A DNA stretch of 64,000 nt, taken from the NCBI GenBank assembly GCA_009760855.2, contig WPIO01000034.1:984501-1048500 (forward strand), in the 5' to 3' direction. Made by a program: the position numbers and the translations under genes. The DNA is from Cristatella mucedo (taxonomy: Eukaryota; Bryozoa; Phylactolaemata; Cristatellidae). Each line of letters starts with the position of its first letter. Position 1 is the first letter of the stretch. The notes under the pieces were generated by a model, which saw nothing but the letters and a program-made list of their open reading frames with translations, searched no databases and had not been told where the DNA came from. Of the stretch, positions 1 through 10,755 are shown piece by piece.

Positions 1-265
1 CGTACATGTGTGAGCGTATACGTGTGTGCGCGCGCGGGCGAGCGCGAGCTTGTGTGTGTGTGTGCGTGCGCGAGCGTGTGCATGTGCTCCAGTGCATCAG
101 TGCGCCCTAGAGGTTCTCGGACGTGCGAGCGAGTGCTCGTGTACGTGCCTTAAGCATTCGCGTCTGTCGTCAAACTCTCGAGTTTCTTTTGACGGTCTGC
201 GACGCTTCAGCATTTCGCAGTGTGCTTACGTGCAAGCACAGTTTGGGCTTATTTAACTACTGCAG
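1..265. repeat. Alternating purine/pyrimidine low-complexity DNA at left edge
   Basis: The first ~130 bases are dominated by gtgt/gcgc/cgag alternation, a sequence type able to adopt left-handed Z-DNA. The remainder is an ordinary intron-like stretch ending in a splice acceptor (ctactgcag) directly before the first exon. There is no coding region of its own; the short open frames here are compositional. Confidence 0.5.
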
Positions 266-362
266 GCTCAGCTACAGGAGAGGCATGGAGGAGTATAACA
301 GGCTCAAGTCACAGTACACAGCTTCACCCCTCCTTCAGCTGTCGGCCCTGACTCTGATTAAA
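266..362 (+). CDS. Unrecognised spliced gene, exon 'a' (internal; gene enters from the left)
   Basis: This 97-nt internal exon is bounded by an acceptor (ctactgcag, AG at 264-265) and a strong donor (gtgagt from 363). It is open in only one frame: one base completes a codon from an upstream exon outside the window, then 32 codons follow beginning LSYRRGMEEYNRLKSQYTAS and ending at a complete codon (ATT AAA), so it leaves phase 0. The next candidate exon (1568) begins in phase 0. The peptide is hydrophilic and likely alpha-helical, with no recognisable domain. The exon call rests on splice signals plus phase agreement across several exons; the function is unknown. Family identification would need a profile search with the joined exons. 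Confidence 0.6.
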
Positions 363-1567
363 GTGAGTCGCTGTGAGTCTGTCGCTCATTCTGTGTGCTT
401 GTAGCTCCAGATGCCGCTCTATGATTGCAATGCTCAGTGGCTCCCGAACTTCTTTGCTCTCCTCTAATTCGTGCCGCGGATCTCCAACTTGGGCATTATT
501 GTATCCGATGACTTGCATCATCGTGGCACGTAATAATAAGACATGGCGTTCTGAATAGTGGCAGTAGCAGGGGAATATGTGCGAGCTCAAACTTTCAAAG
601 GTTTTGGGCAAGTTTTTCCACTTGGAGTATTTCAATTTCGTCTACAAGTTTCACTCTCTACTACTGGGCTGCAGCTCACTCACAGATCGTCGACAAGCCG
701 CGATTCCGAGCACTAGTTTGCATATAATAAAAATGTGCGTTTGTAGCTATTCGTAGGCTTATCAAAAATAAGTTTGTTTCCAAAGGTTAGAGATTAAAGT
801 CACTCTATGCAGCATCGAACCGTAGAGAGTTCAGTTGGCTGCAGTCAAATCAGTTGGTCGGACTTGAGGTCGGAGTTGAGTGCACAACACACTCCTGCTT
901 CGCTAATGTACGACGGAACGTGAACACTGAACTTTTTTTGATCGTTGCATTCAAGACGGCAATCCAAACTTTGCAGTGCTACCAATACTTGTGGTTCTTA
1001 TTTATCTACAAAAGCTACAACGGTAGCTGAAGATGCACTTCGTCACCGTAGCTGCAAGTATTTTCGTCGTTACTCGAAGTGTCGTCGTCGTCGCGTATTC
1101 GAATCGTAGCACTAGATGTTTGATTGTGGATATCGGGAGCCACTAATCTCATTTTCTGGTAACGGCAACACAAGGTGACTAGTTTCGACGACCGATGAGA
1201 TTTGGGCGACGGGCTGGAATTGGAATTGAATGGAAAAAGTAAATACATTCGGTGTTAGAACATTACTCATAGCACATTGACCAGTAACAGTCTTGTAATA
1301 TGACAGGTGTCACAATGTGCCGTGAGGCAAAGAAGCCGCAAAGACTTCGCTATTAAACGGAAATGGGGACGGATTACAGAAAAATCGGCCTAGATGAGCT
1401 GACATTGTCTGCTTTGGCTGATATTGTGGTGTTAATATGTTTTTTATAATTTATACTTTAGGTTTAGCTAGCTTAATTTGGCTTTTTTTCTATTGCTGTG
1501 AACTGATGCTTGCTTCCGTAGTAACAGAGGGTGAGTGTTGTGAAATCTGCCATCTGTGACCTTCTAG
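363..1567 (+). other. Intron a-b of the unrecognised gene
   Basis: About 1.2 kb between two phase-compatible exons. The sequence is AT-leaning with no repeat that I recognise and no convincing further exon. It ends in a pyrimidine-containing acceptor (gaccttctag). Confidence 0.45.
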
Positions 1568-1716
1568 AACACTGCCGGTGATGCTCCCACATTTGATTGC
1601 GTTCGCCAAGGAATCAATTTGGCCGATAGTATTGTTTCAAAGCTGGCTACCTCAGAAGTGTTAGACTACCAAAGAGTCAGAGTCCATCAACGGTTGGAAT
1701 CATCGGCCACCAAATG
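1568..1716 (+). CDS. Unrecognised spliced gene, exon 'b'
   Basis: This 149-nt exon lies between an acceptor (accttctag) and a donor (AAATG|gtaaga). Read in phase 0 it is open throughout, with 49 codons plus two bases. It contains stretches such as CVRQGINLADSIVSKLATSE and DYQRVRVHQRLESSATK, which look like an amphipathic helical-repeat protein. The two leftover bases (TG) join the single leading base (C) of the exon at 2598 to form a cysteine codon, so the splice phase agrees exactly. That agreement is the main reason for believing the exon. No domain family was recognised. Introns on both sides contain simple repeats and transposon debris, not coding sequence. Confidence 0.65.
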
Positions 1717-2305
1717 GTAAGATTATAGCACTAAGTGAGCACTAAAGCAGTGACACGGCATGTTCATTTTTGGCTTGTCACGGCAAGTCACATTGTGCTG
1801 TCACGCCCGTCCATATTCTGCCTGCACCCAGCAAAATTTGGGCTGTTCGATTCTGCCCCACGACCGGTCTGTTTTTTTCTGCCAATCCCATCGCTCATTG
1901 GCTCATCGCTCATTTCTTTGGTATGGGAGTAAATATCGAGTTGAGTTCCCGGGACTTTTCACTATTGGCATCCCAGGTTTCATCGAGACCAAACCGCGTG
2001 CAGTAAAGTTGAGAACAGGGAATGTCTAATTTCGCTGGCAAGCGCCTTCAGCACTCGTTCGGTGCCTTATGGTCGGCCCTGCCGAGAGAGATGAACCGGC
2101 GTGCATGCTTTTAGCTTTGCTCGTCGCTTAGCGAAAGCAAGCAAAGTACTGGAGATGCATTGCCACTAGCAGGCATGCCTTAGCTATCGTTCTTTAGCTT
2201 CTCACTGACCAATCTTGCGCCAGCTGTCGTACCTCCGAGCCCTGGTGCTCAACCTGGTTTCCGGCCTGTGAGAGGTGTTAAGCTGTGCAGGCTGAGCAGC
2301 CGTAG

Positions 2306-2307
<2 letters not shown>

Positions 2308-2386
<79 letters not shown>
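2308..2386. repeat. (TG)n microsatellite
   Basis: About 39 uninterrupted TG dinucleotides lie within intron b-c. Long open frames over it (poly Cys-Val or Thr-His) are artefacts of the dinucleotide. Confidence 0.97.
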
Positions 2387-2392
<6 letters not shown>

Positions 2393-2597
2393 GGTCTGCA
2401 CGAGTTGTAGTGAACTCCTCTTGGTTCATGGCTGTTACGGCAGTCGTGCGGTGCTTTGGTTGTGCACGTTTAGCACGAAACAGCATCCTGAACCCAAAAG
2501 TTGCATTTCATTTCATTTTCTTAAGCTTGTTTTTCTTAAGTAAGAATCCTGTCTGCTCCATTGGATGTTTCAAATTTTTTTTATCATTTTTATACAG

Positions 2598-2844
2598 CGA
2601 TAATGAGATGTCACGTGAATACATCATCACAACTCTCATCACCAAGGGCTGCCTACTAGGCGACTACCTGCTTGAAGTTTTAAAGTCCACGGCTTTTGCT
2701 GAACCATCTAAAGATACCTCGACCGATTGGAAAGCCAACCATGAGCCACGTGGATCTGGCTTGTATAGGTTACGCACTGCTCAAAAGGAAATAGGGAAGT
2801 GCTACGCCATGCTCCAAATGTGGTGCGACATGAATGATACCAAG
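2598..2844 (+). CDS. Unrecognised spliced gene, exon 'c' (largest exon seen)
   Basis: This 247-nt exon is preceded by a long T-rich tract and tttttatacag, and followed by the donor gtgaga. One leading base completes the split codon from the previous exon; 82 full codons follow, so the exon ends in phase 0. The peptide begins DNEMSREYIITTLITKGCLL and includes YRLRTAQKEIGKCYAMLQMW near its end. The mix of hydrophobic and charged residues suggests a helical solenoid or scaffold-type protein, but this is inference. No catalytic motif, signal peptide or membrane segment is visible. Directly after the donor the intron runs into a (TA)n/(TG)n block. The family is unrecognised, though base composition and absence of stops make this the best-supported exon of the gene. 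Confidence 0.7.
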
Positions 2845-2871
2845 GTGAGAGAAGAAAGAAAGAGGGGGCAG

Positions 2872-2927
2872 ATATATATATATATATATATATGTATGTA
2901 TATATATATATATATATATATACATAC

Positions 2928-2958
<31 letters not shown>

Positions 2959-2993
2959 TATATACATATATATGTGTGTGTGTGCGTGCGCGC

Positions 2994-3035
<42 letters not shown>
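2872..3035. repeat. (TA)n followed by (TG)n compound microsatellite
   Basis: About 100 bp of TA with scattered CA/GT changes passes through gtgcgtgcgcgcgcgtgtg into pure TG. Lies just inside intron c-d. Confidence 0.97.
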
Positions 3036-3037
<2 letters not shown>

Positions 3038-3129
3038 GTGTGTATGCATATATACTTATATGTGTGCTTGTGTGTGAGCATGCTTGAGTGCGCGAGTGCG
3101 TGTGCGTGTGTGATACTACATACTTGCCA

Positions 3130-6100
3130 GTGTGAGCACAGGCGTGTGGGTTTCGGCTACGACCAGTTTACGCGACGGGTTTTTCGCTTTTCTTTATCCC
3201 CCGATAAAATCAGTAAAACTGCAGGAGTCTCAATTGTTGCCCGTTGCCTACCTCAATTAAAAATCGTCTGCACTTCCTCCAAGGAGTCTTTCGAATATTG
3301 TACTTTAAGTACTTTCCACAGCTAGCTGCCAATGGTGGCACTAGTATATCTCCCATCAAGTATAACGTTCTCCTTTATCTCATATTTCTCTGATCTCTTT
3401 TCAATTGTGTGTGCGAGAAATTTATATTTCTTTGTTATGGGTGATTTCAGCATTCCTTTTGAGGAGGTAACTGACGCCTTATGTGCTGAATTAAGTGCAC
3501 TGACTAACTCGTTTTATCTTGTGGCTCATGTGCAAGAACCTTCATGGGTCACATTTTCTATAAAATATTTTTCTGCAAGTGGCTATCATCCCTAATGATG
3601 ACTAAATGATGCGCATCTGATCTTATGGCAATATCGCTCAATCAACAGCGATTGCCCTCTTCCGTATCCAAATTCACCAGTGAAACATCTAGAACCTTGA
3701 CTTGAATGCTCTTGGAGCGAAAATATCTTCGTTGCCCCTCGAAGTCTCCTTTTTCTCTCTTTTTCGCTCGAACCCCACGTTGGACTTTCATCATTGGTAT
3801 TATATTGCAACATGACAAACGTGCTGACCCGCTGAACGCGTTTGCACTAGCGACTAAGCCTAATCTGCGCCATTGCTCAGACTGTCAAAGGTGTACCGCA
3901 GATATTGAACTACATAGGTATACTAACCCAAGCTTGAGCAAGTGAATGAAAGATAAGGATTGACTGTCCACTGTCACGATTAAGAATGCTAGTTTAGATC
4001 CTCGCAGTCGATCCTATCAAGAATCAAATAAAGCTTCTATAAGCGTATTGTTAAATCACAGGTTCGCGATCCGAAAATGCTGATGATTATCCTAGACCTT
4101 CACCTTAACCGTTCCCAGGTTCGTTCTTTACCGAGTGATCCTTGTGGTGATCTAGCCGGTCGCTTCTCAACTGGTTTGTCAGCAAGCTAGACAAGATCAG
4201 ACAGTCCATCCTTCAGGTCGTACCAACCCTTCTGGACACTCGTCCCTCAATTACATCAACACAGGACTCATGTCCGTCAATTCCGTGCACTAACTCGATG
4301 GCTGCATTCAAGGATGTCACTAGCGAACTTATCCTGAAATTCATTACCCAGTAAAAGAATACTAGCCCTTTAGATCCTATTCTCACCGTCCTACGTTTAC
4401 GATGCTGAGATCTGTTGCTGACATGCATAACTAGCATGATCAATATTTCCTCAGCCTCAGGTCATGTTTCCAAAAGGCTTTTGCTAGGCCACCTGCTGAT
4501 TATGGCTCATCTTTTTCAGCGGTCCTGAGCTTCTACTTCCACGGTTCTTGCTACCCAATTACTCTCCTGACTCTGGTATGCTTCCTAATTTCTCTTTGTT
4601 GCGTGAGATGAAGTCTGTTGGCTACCGAATGCATGCCGAAATCCGCCTATGCTGTGAGTGTGCCATACAAAACTCTCATCCGTAAAACCGACATAGTCTT
4701 TATGGTTTTGTGGAGTCATAAATGGAGCTACACTACATCACATAAGAAAATAATGCTAGACCGATAGAACTTGGGCAGCTTCCGTTCAATTTCCCTTCTC
4801 CCGTTCCACTAGAAAATACAGGAACGAGTTATGGCTAACCAACAGAATTCGACATTGAGACCTAAAACCTACAAGGAAGTTCCAGTCTGGGTTTACAGCT
4901 AATGTTGGCAGAGTTAACATTGCTTAGAGTGTATAGCGACCTACTCAGTAATGCAAACTTGGGTAAAGTCTTTGCATGTTTCGTTTTTTTGAAGCATTCT
5001 ATAATACCTATGCCTTGGGATTCACTGGCACTGTACTGCAATGCAATGGTTCAGGTTCTATCTCAGTGGGATGCTTTAGAGAATGGATGGGAACAGACAA
5101 AGATCATCCGAGGACCACTTACCTGTGGAGTAACTCAGAGCTCTCTGCTTGGCCTGGCTTTGTTTTCGTTCAGGGTTAATACTCCCCCTCTTGCTGTGGT
5201 GACAGCCAAGCTCAATCTAGGCTTTCAACTCTATGCAGATGACACTGAGTTGTACCTTTACCTGATCCCGCCCAGCCCTCGAGCACATTGAATTCTCTAC
5301 ACATCTTTGCTGCATGTAGTGATGACGTCCGCACATTGATGGCAGCAAACTTTCTCAAATAGAATGATCGAATGGCGATCAAACCAACTTAGTGGCTATT
5401 GGCAAACAAAGTGCTATTCGGAAATTGGAAAACCTAATGCTCGAATTCGGCTTCTCTAGTATGTCTCCGGTTGAAATTGTCAAAATCTAGGTGTCCAGTT
5501 GACTTTTCATTAGATGACCCCATCAGCTCCACAGTCTAGCCTGCCTACTTTCAGCCTCATAACATTGCAGAAATCCTGATTTTTTCTTAAACAGGCATAC
5601 TAATTCGGGCTTTTTTATACAGGGATACTATTCTAAATTGGTCCACGCATCGAGGACATTGCGTTTCGGCTTCTGTAACTTACTAACTGCTGGTCTCCCA
5701 GCGTATGCAATCAGGTGCTTACACTCGGTGTAAAGCTTTGTAGTTATGGTTATCTGTCGTTTGCATTGAGATTTCCATATCACACGCTTTCTCTCTAACC
5801 TGCACTGGGGCCCAGTCAAGCAGCCCAGTGATTTCAAATATGTGTCACTTACTGTAACTCTTCATTTTATTGATTCTATCACATACTTTTAGCAATGTCA
5901 TTCGGCGGCTCTAACATACCTATCAGAAATACTACCCGAAAAAGAGAAGAGTGGTATGAAAAGCCAGTGTTCTGACTCAAATCGCATAGCCAGACCTCAT
6001 ATGTACCTTAAACCGTTGGAAACGTACCTTTAGTTCCTAATCTCCCAATGCCTGGAACTCACTACCGATGCACGTCTACCCGTGACATGAAGACATTTAA

Positions 6101-6330
6101 AAAGAAGCCTTAAACGCATTTGTTTACTACAGCATTCGGTGAGTCTTTGCGATTTTCGGTTCTATTCATGTACCTGCATACACTACACCTGCTCCTTGCG
6201 GATTTTATAGCCGATCACTTGGTAAGGCTTTGCATACTGCTTCTACAAAATGCCTAGAAAAAAATTCAGCTCTCCGAATGCACTATACAAATGTGTCATT
6301 GTTATTACTGATGCTGATTATATTACCTAT
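3130..6330 (+). mobile_element. Decayed CR1/L2-like non-LTR retrotransposon (LINE), nearly full ORF2 span
   Basis: Fragments of one ORF2 occur in the correct order on the plus strand, broken by many stops and frameshifts. About 3170-3600 gives the end of an apurinic-type endonuclease (MGDFSIPFEEVTDALCAEL, compare the GDFN motif). About 4140-4490 gives the linker before the reverse transcriptase (LADRFSTWFVSKLDKIRQSI). About 4760-5290 gives the reverse transcriptase with a finger/palm remnant and the LGFQLYADDTELYL catalytic motif. About 5480-6120 gives the C-terminal region. The 3' end near 6240-6330 carries a degraded version of the tail shared by all LINE ends here (tgcctagaaa...ttcagctctccgaa). 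The element sits inside an intron of the unrecognised gene. It is dead and old. Assignment to a CR1/L2-type clade rests on these motifs and the tail; the exact clade is uncertain. Confidence 0.8.
4500..4762. repeat. Insertion inside the LINE, related to sequence at 43.9-44.1 kb
   Basis: The LINE reading breaks off after about 4500 and resumes near 4765 with the motif upstream of the reverse transcriptase palm. The ~260 bp between is foreign to the LINE. Part of it (ctcctgactctggtatgctt ... gcatgccgaaa) is similar to 43.95-44.03 kb (cctgactcagccatgctttt ... gcgcaccgaaa). Possible imperfect flanking repeats are tgctaggcc (4492-4500) and tgctagacc (4754-4762). The family is unidentified. Confidence 0.4.
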
Positions 6331-6505
6331 GCTACCTCCGTGGGCGAGTTCTATTAGTCTACGAAGCTCTCGCTTGCTTTGGGCATAACGAACTTGACCG
6401 GCACAGGAGCTGGATACCGACCTCCCGTTTTTTTAATGATCGGCTGCTAACCAGCCATATGTATGGGTCGGTGTCGTAGAGTAACTAGCTAGCAACTGCT
6501 TGCAG

Positions 6506-6595
6506 GTCCTGCCTTTCACTCTGAAGTATATGGCTATCAACGGCTGGCATGGGCAAATGCTTAAGATCTTGATGAAGCAGTCAGCTAATGCCGGA
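6506..6595 (+). CDS. Unrecognised spliced gene, exon 'd'
   Basis: This 90-nt exon consists of exactly 30 codons in phase 0 at both ends, between acceptor gcttgcag and donor gtgagt. Its phase matches exon 'c', which also ends in phase 0, across an intron of 3.66 kb that contains the dead LINE. The peptide starts VLPFTLKYMAINGWHGQMLK and ends MKQSANAG. Conserved-looking Trp, His and Met residues and lack of low complexity favour a real exon. The product was not recognised. Confidence 0.6.
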
Positions 6596-8047
6596 GTGAG
6601 TTGGAAAACCAAAGAACAAGACGACAAAATCGCCAAAGTGCGTCAACTTCCACAAGTGACTGTCAACTGGTGTTCTGGGCTTGCAGTGGCTTGCTTCAAT
6701 GGTTATCGACAGAAACTAGCCTCTTGCGGCTGGCTGCGCCTTGCTTTGTTTACTGTATTTCTTACACAGCTCACCTTGGTGACCATAATCCAAGCTTGCT
6801 CGTCTGTCGCGATCTAACTAAAATGTTGGTCCCATTTAGCAATATCTCTGACTATGCTGCTCTTCAAGCACTTGATTTGTGTCTCTGCTTCTGCTCTAGT
6901 TTCTCATCGCCCACTCTCTCAATGCACGCCTATTTAGCATGCAAGCTCATTATTGGGGCCTTCCTTTGTTTGCGTCACGGACTCATCTGACTCAAGTCGT
7001 CTAGCCGTACGACTGGCTGCCTTTGATTTCTTTGGCGATCGTGTCCACGTGTTGCTAACCGCTTTTACTCAGTAGCTGTGCATTTTCCCTTGTAATCTTA
7101 TTCGTGCTAAGATTGTGCGTACGATTATCTGCACTCATTCCGGATTTTCTACCCTATCTCAGGTGCTTAGAACGAGATTTATTCATATGCAGATGCTACA
7201 CAAAAGCGGATTTTTTTTAATATTGCTGTTTCCGTCGTCAAATGTCGAGTCTTTTCCTCCAATCGATACTGCTGAGCAAATTAGCAACACTACCTACCTC
7301 CAGTGGCAGCTCGGTTATTCTTCTTGCAGCGTGCGGCCTCTCCATTGCCATGTTAAGTTCAAGGGTTGACGATTTATCACTTATGGAAATAGGTGTAGGT
7401 AATAGTCTTTCAAACGAGAAGAATGCTGCCAGCGAGGATTTTGCATTGAGTGCTAGCACCACTCCATACTAACGGTTTAGACCTACCTGTTCTCTTCGTC
7501 TTTGTAGCGAGTGCTAGAAATGGTAGACATCGCTTGCTGTAGCGCACTTTGCTACTTTTAATGAGAAGTCTGTAGCGATTTGCTACATATGAAACTCCTC
7601 GAGCCCGGTCAGCGGTTAGTATATCAAATAGTAGTGATTCCTTTGCCAATTCCGCCTTGCTCGCTCAATTTCTCCCTCGCAGCCAGCGAAATGAACAGAA
7701 AGGACTAATGTGGGACTCAGAATCGACATTGGAAATTTAAGAACTGCGTGAAACTAATGGAAAGCTGGGTGGATCGGACCGTGGGATATTCGAGGAAATG
7801 GGAATCAGCCGCATTTGTTGACAGGCTACTTGCATACCCTTAGGGCTAGCCAATTTACGTACTACCTGTGGGCTTTTATATAATACAATGACAATAATAA
7901 TAACAATATAGCATGTAGATAGTAATCTATGCGAGCTATTGTGTTACTGTTTATCTCATTGACCTTCAGCTTCCCATTGCTTCGGCAAATCTATTTGTCT
8001 CATGTGCCTGAAACATGTGATTTTTCGTTTGCCTCCTTCTTTTGTAG
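6596..8047 (+). other. Intron d-e of the unrecognised gene
   Basis: About 1.45 kb with no recognisable repeat apart from a possible degraded LINE-tail echo near 7165-7200 (gtgcttagaacgagattta). It ends with a good polypyrimidine tract and acceptor (cctccttcttttgtag). Confidence 0.35.
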
Positions 8048-8119
8048 CAAATGGAGGCCCTCGGCTGGCATTATGCTTCAGCTCATCAGGCCAGCTGCAT
8101 GATTATCAAGTATCCTCAG
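8048..8119 (+). CDS. Unrecognised spliced gene, candidate exon 'e'
   Basis: A strong acceptor (tccttcttttgtag) precedes a phase-0 open stretch, QMEALGWHYASAHQASCM and onward, matching the phase of exon 'd'. The 3' border is ambiguous. A weak donor (cag|gtttat) would end it at 8119 in phase 0. Without splicing, the frame reaches TAA at 8135-8137 and would make this the terminal exon, the protein ending PQVYALF. A stronger donor (gtgagt at 8144) would need another reading frame (two leading bases, then AAT GGA GGC), which does not match exon 'd' directly. No nearby downstream AATAAA settles it. The exon is plausible; its end is unresolved. Confidence 0.4.
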
Positions 8120-8189
8120 GTTTATGCTTTATTCTAAGTTTGGTGAGTCATGGTCGTTTTTGGTTTGGCAACTCGATATGATCTCGATC

Positions 8190-8341
8190 GCTTTGGAAGT
8201 TTTGCTCGGTTAGCAGCAACGCTTTTTACCGGAGCCATGCTGAGGCCATTTTCATAGTCTCCGAATGCAGCTGCTTTCCGCTTCCGGCTGCTCGCGGCTC
8301 TGAGCAGCTCCCACGATATGGGTAATCAATGGGCTTGTGAT
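8190..8341. repeat. 152-bp duplicated segment, copy 1
   Basis: Nearly identical to 10603-10755 in direct orientation. The first ~30 bp differ at several sites; the remaining ~120 bp differ at about one base (cattttcatagtc versus cattttcaaagtc). It contains no recognised coding or RNA motif. Confidence 0.85.
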
Positions 8342-10602
8342 TCTCTGTATATCTGATCATCAGGTCCCATAATGCAGTGAAGAGGGCAACTGGTGCATCA
8401 TGCTCGAGGCCTGTGGTAGACTGTATATGTATATGTACATGTATATGTAGCAAGTTAACTGAGAGCAGCAGCAAATCGCAACGAGTTTTACTGTAACGGC
8501 CTGGAGTCTTGGTGCTCAAACAAGTAACTAAAAGAGCTTGCTTGATTCTTTGCTATGCCGTACTGCCGCTGCTGCAAGACACTTCAGCATCCTTGAAACT
8601 GTGATATTGGTAAGTGCTGCTAATCTGAGGGGTTCTTCATGTTGCAATGAACCGGTGAAGACTTGTTCGGCAGGGCATACCCGTAAGAGCTAAATCTCGT
8701 GGCTATATAAAGCGAGTACACCCGATCAAATATTGGCTCATGGCCCTGCGATATACTGATATACTGATTGCTCACCGATTCCGACGCTCGCAAGCGCTCA
8801 CAAGCAGCTCCGGCTTCCTGAAAGCAGTAGTTTTTGTAATAGCACTCGCTGCGATTAGGTTGAAACTTCTTAGGCTGAAACCTTTTTTCAGCAGTCTGTT
8901 TACTTCAAATGTTTTGCCTTTCGTGCATCGCTGCTATGGTGGCCGCTTAATCTGCTGAAGTTTTTAGTGGATGCTCACATACACTTATTAGTTTATTATT
9001 ATGTATAAGTTCAAAGGATTTTGAGCTGACAAGTTAATCCCAACCGCCAGCTCCAAGATTCTTTCATGCACCTGTTTATGTTAAAATAAATTGTGATATC
9101 AAGTGAAACTACTGCATCGCTACATTATAGAGATGCTAAAAAGCTTACATGGGCTGGTTAGAGTCTTATTTGCATGTATTTAACTCATGCAATACTTATA
9201 GTCGCTATTTTTGTGTTCAGCAGAGTCTGTTATTTGAACGATATATTACCTATTATTGACTGGGCAGTGGTACGTTTTGGAGCACCATGAATTAATGACT
9301 TAATACTTGAGTGAAACTGAATTTTCCCTTATATGCTTGTTTGTGCTAGTAGTTTGCATGCAATTACCTATAATTACTTAGTATGCTTCTTTTACAGTCT
9401 ATTTTAGATGCTTAGAAAGAGATTTAAAACTATGTGGATGATAAACTAATACTGAATTTTTATTATTAATGCCTACGTTATCAATGTTCAGTCAATCTCA
9501 CTTCCTTTAGCACAGATAACGATTACCCACCCGTTCCTTACAACACCTTTTTAAGTCTGTGCGATTTGTCGTTTGTGTATTTACAATTGCACACACTCGC
9601 ATGCTGTCACTAAACAATTGATTTGACACTCTTCCTTTCCAGTATATGTAAAGTTTCTTGAGAGATGTTTATCTTTATTTATTTACTATGAACGGTTCTT
9701 ATTATAATAAAAATCACTATTTTATTTGATAATATAGCACTGTGCCAAATTTCACCGCATTTCATTAGAAATTTCTCAAGAAAAATTGACTTTGTAGCAT
9801 TTCCAGTGAACTGTGATGTGGACGGACCACGCCAGCCGAGACTCTAGAACTTTACCTTTACCTCTAGAACTTTAACTTAACTTTACCTTGGCCAAATTAC
9901 TTATGTCTGAAGCGCCCACAAAGGGGACGTAAAGAAATGGGAGATATATCAAATACTAAATAGGGCTGGGATACGTACGTGTTATTCTATCCTCATGCAC
10001 CGGATTTGTGGTGGATTGCACTGCTGTTCACCCTGTAGTGCTAGTGTAGTACTGGTTACCTTGTGTGACCCTGTGTGACCATGGGTTACAGTGCTGCTCA
10101 CTCTTACCGTAGCTTGCTACAGAGGTAGCAAGATAATTTTCTTGCGAATGCTTATGGGAACTGTCAGAAATTCGGCGGAGACACTCTAGATATAGCCGAT
10201 TGATCCCACATTTCACGTAGGTGATGTCTTTATTCTGACAATATATCTGCTGCGTGGCTGTTCTTGGCAGGAAGTGTGCAATAACTACCGACGCCTTAAC
10301 TTAACTTAGCTCCGTTCAATCATTATGAGCTGCAAAGAAACGCGGGTTTTACTTTATGTAATTTGGCCTAAAAGTCATGTTGCATCTTCACAGTCAGTGT
10401 TGCCTTTGAATTTTCAAAGAACTAGAAGTTACGCGACCATCTAATAAATGCAAGTAAAGTGACAGAATTAATGCCTGAGCTAAGAAAAAGTGCTCCATAA
10501 ATCTGTGATGTACATAAATGATAAGCTTGTAAGTAAGGCTGTTTGCCTAAAAACTAGTATAAGAAAACGGACTTTTTATATGCACATTCGGGACATGGAA
10601 AT
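8342..10602. other. AT-leaning non-coding stretch
   Basis: No gene is supported here. A LINE-tail fragment lies at 9385-9465. Two loosely repeated phrases (ctagaactttaccttt and relatives) occur at 9845-9890. The open frames are short and unremarkable. Confidence 0.4.
9385..9465 (+). mobile_element. LINE 3'-tail fragment
   Basis: Contains cttcttttacag ... gatgcttagaaagagattta followed by TTATTATTAA, matching the tails at 58.18-58.28 kb and 39.09-39.20 kb. It is degraded and 5' truncated. Confidence 0.5.
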
Positions 10603-10755
10603 GCTTTGGAAGTTGTGCTTTGGTAAGCAGCAACGCTTTTTACCGGAGCCATGCTGAGGCCATTTTCAAAGTCTCCGAATGCAGCTGCTTTCCGCTTCCG
10701 GCTGCTCGCGGCTCTGAGCAGCTCCCACGATATGGGTAATCAATGGGCTTGTGAT
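10603..10755. repeat. 152-bp duplicated segment, copy 2
   Basis: Direct repeat of 8190-8341, 2.4 kb away. Flanks differ on both sides, and no inverted ends or obvious target duplication were seen. Confidence 0.85.

Noticed and set aside
2308..3087. A 259-codon open frame
   Set aside because: It is a chance fusion of (TG)n, a real exon (2598-2844) and (TA)n/(TG)n. Only the exon, bounded by splice sites, is accepted.
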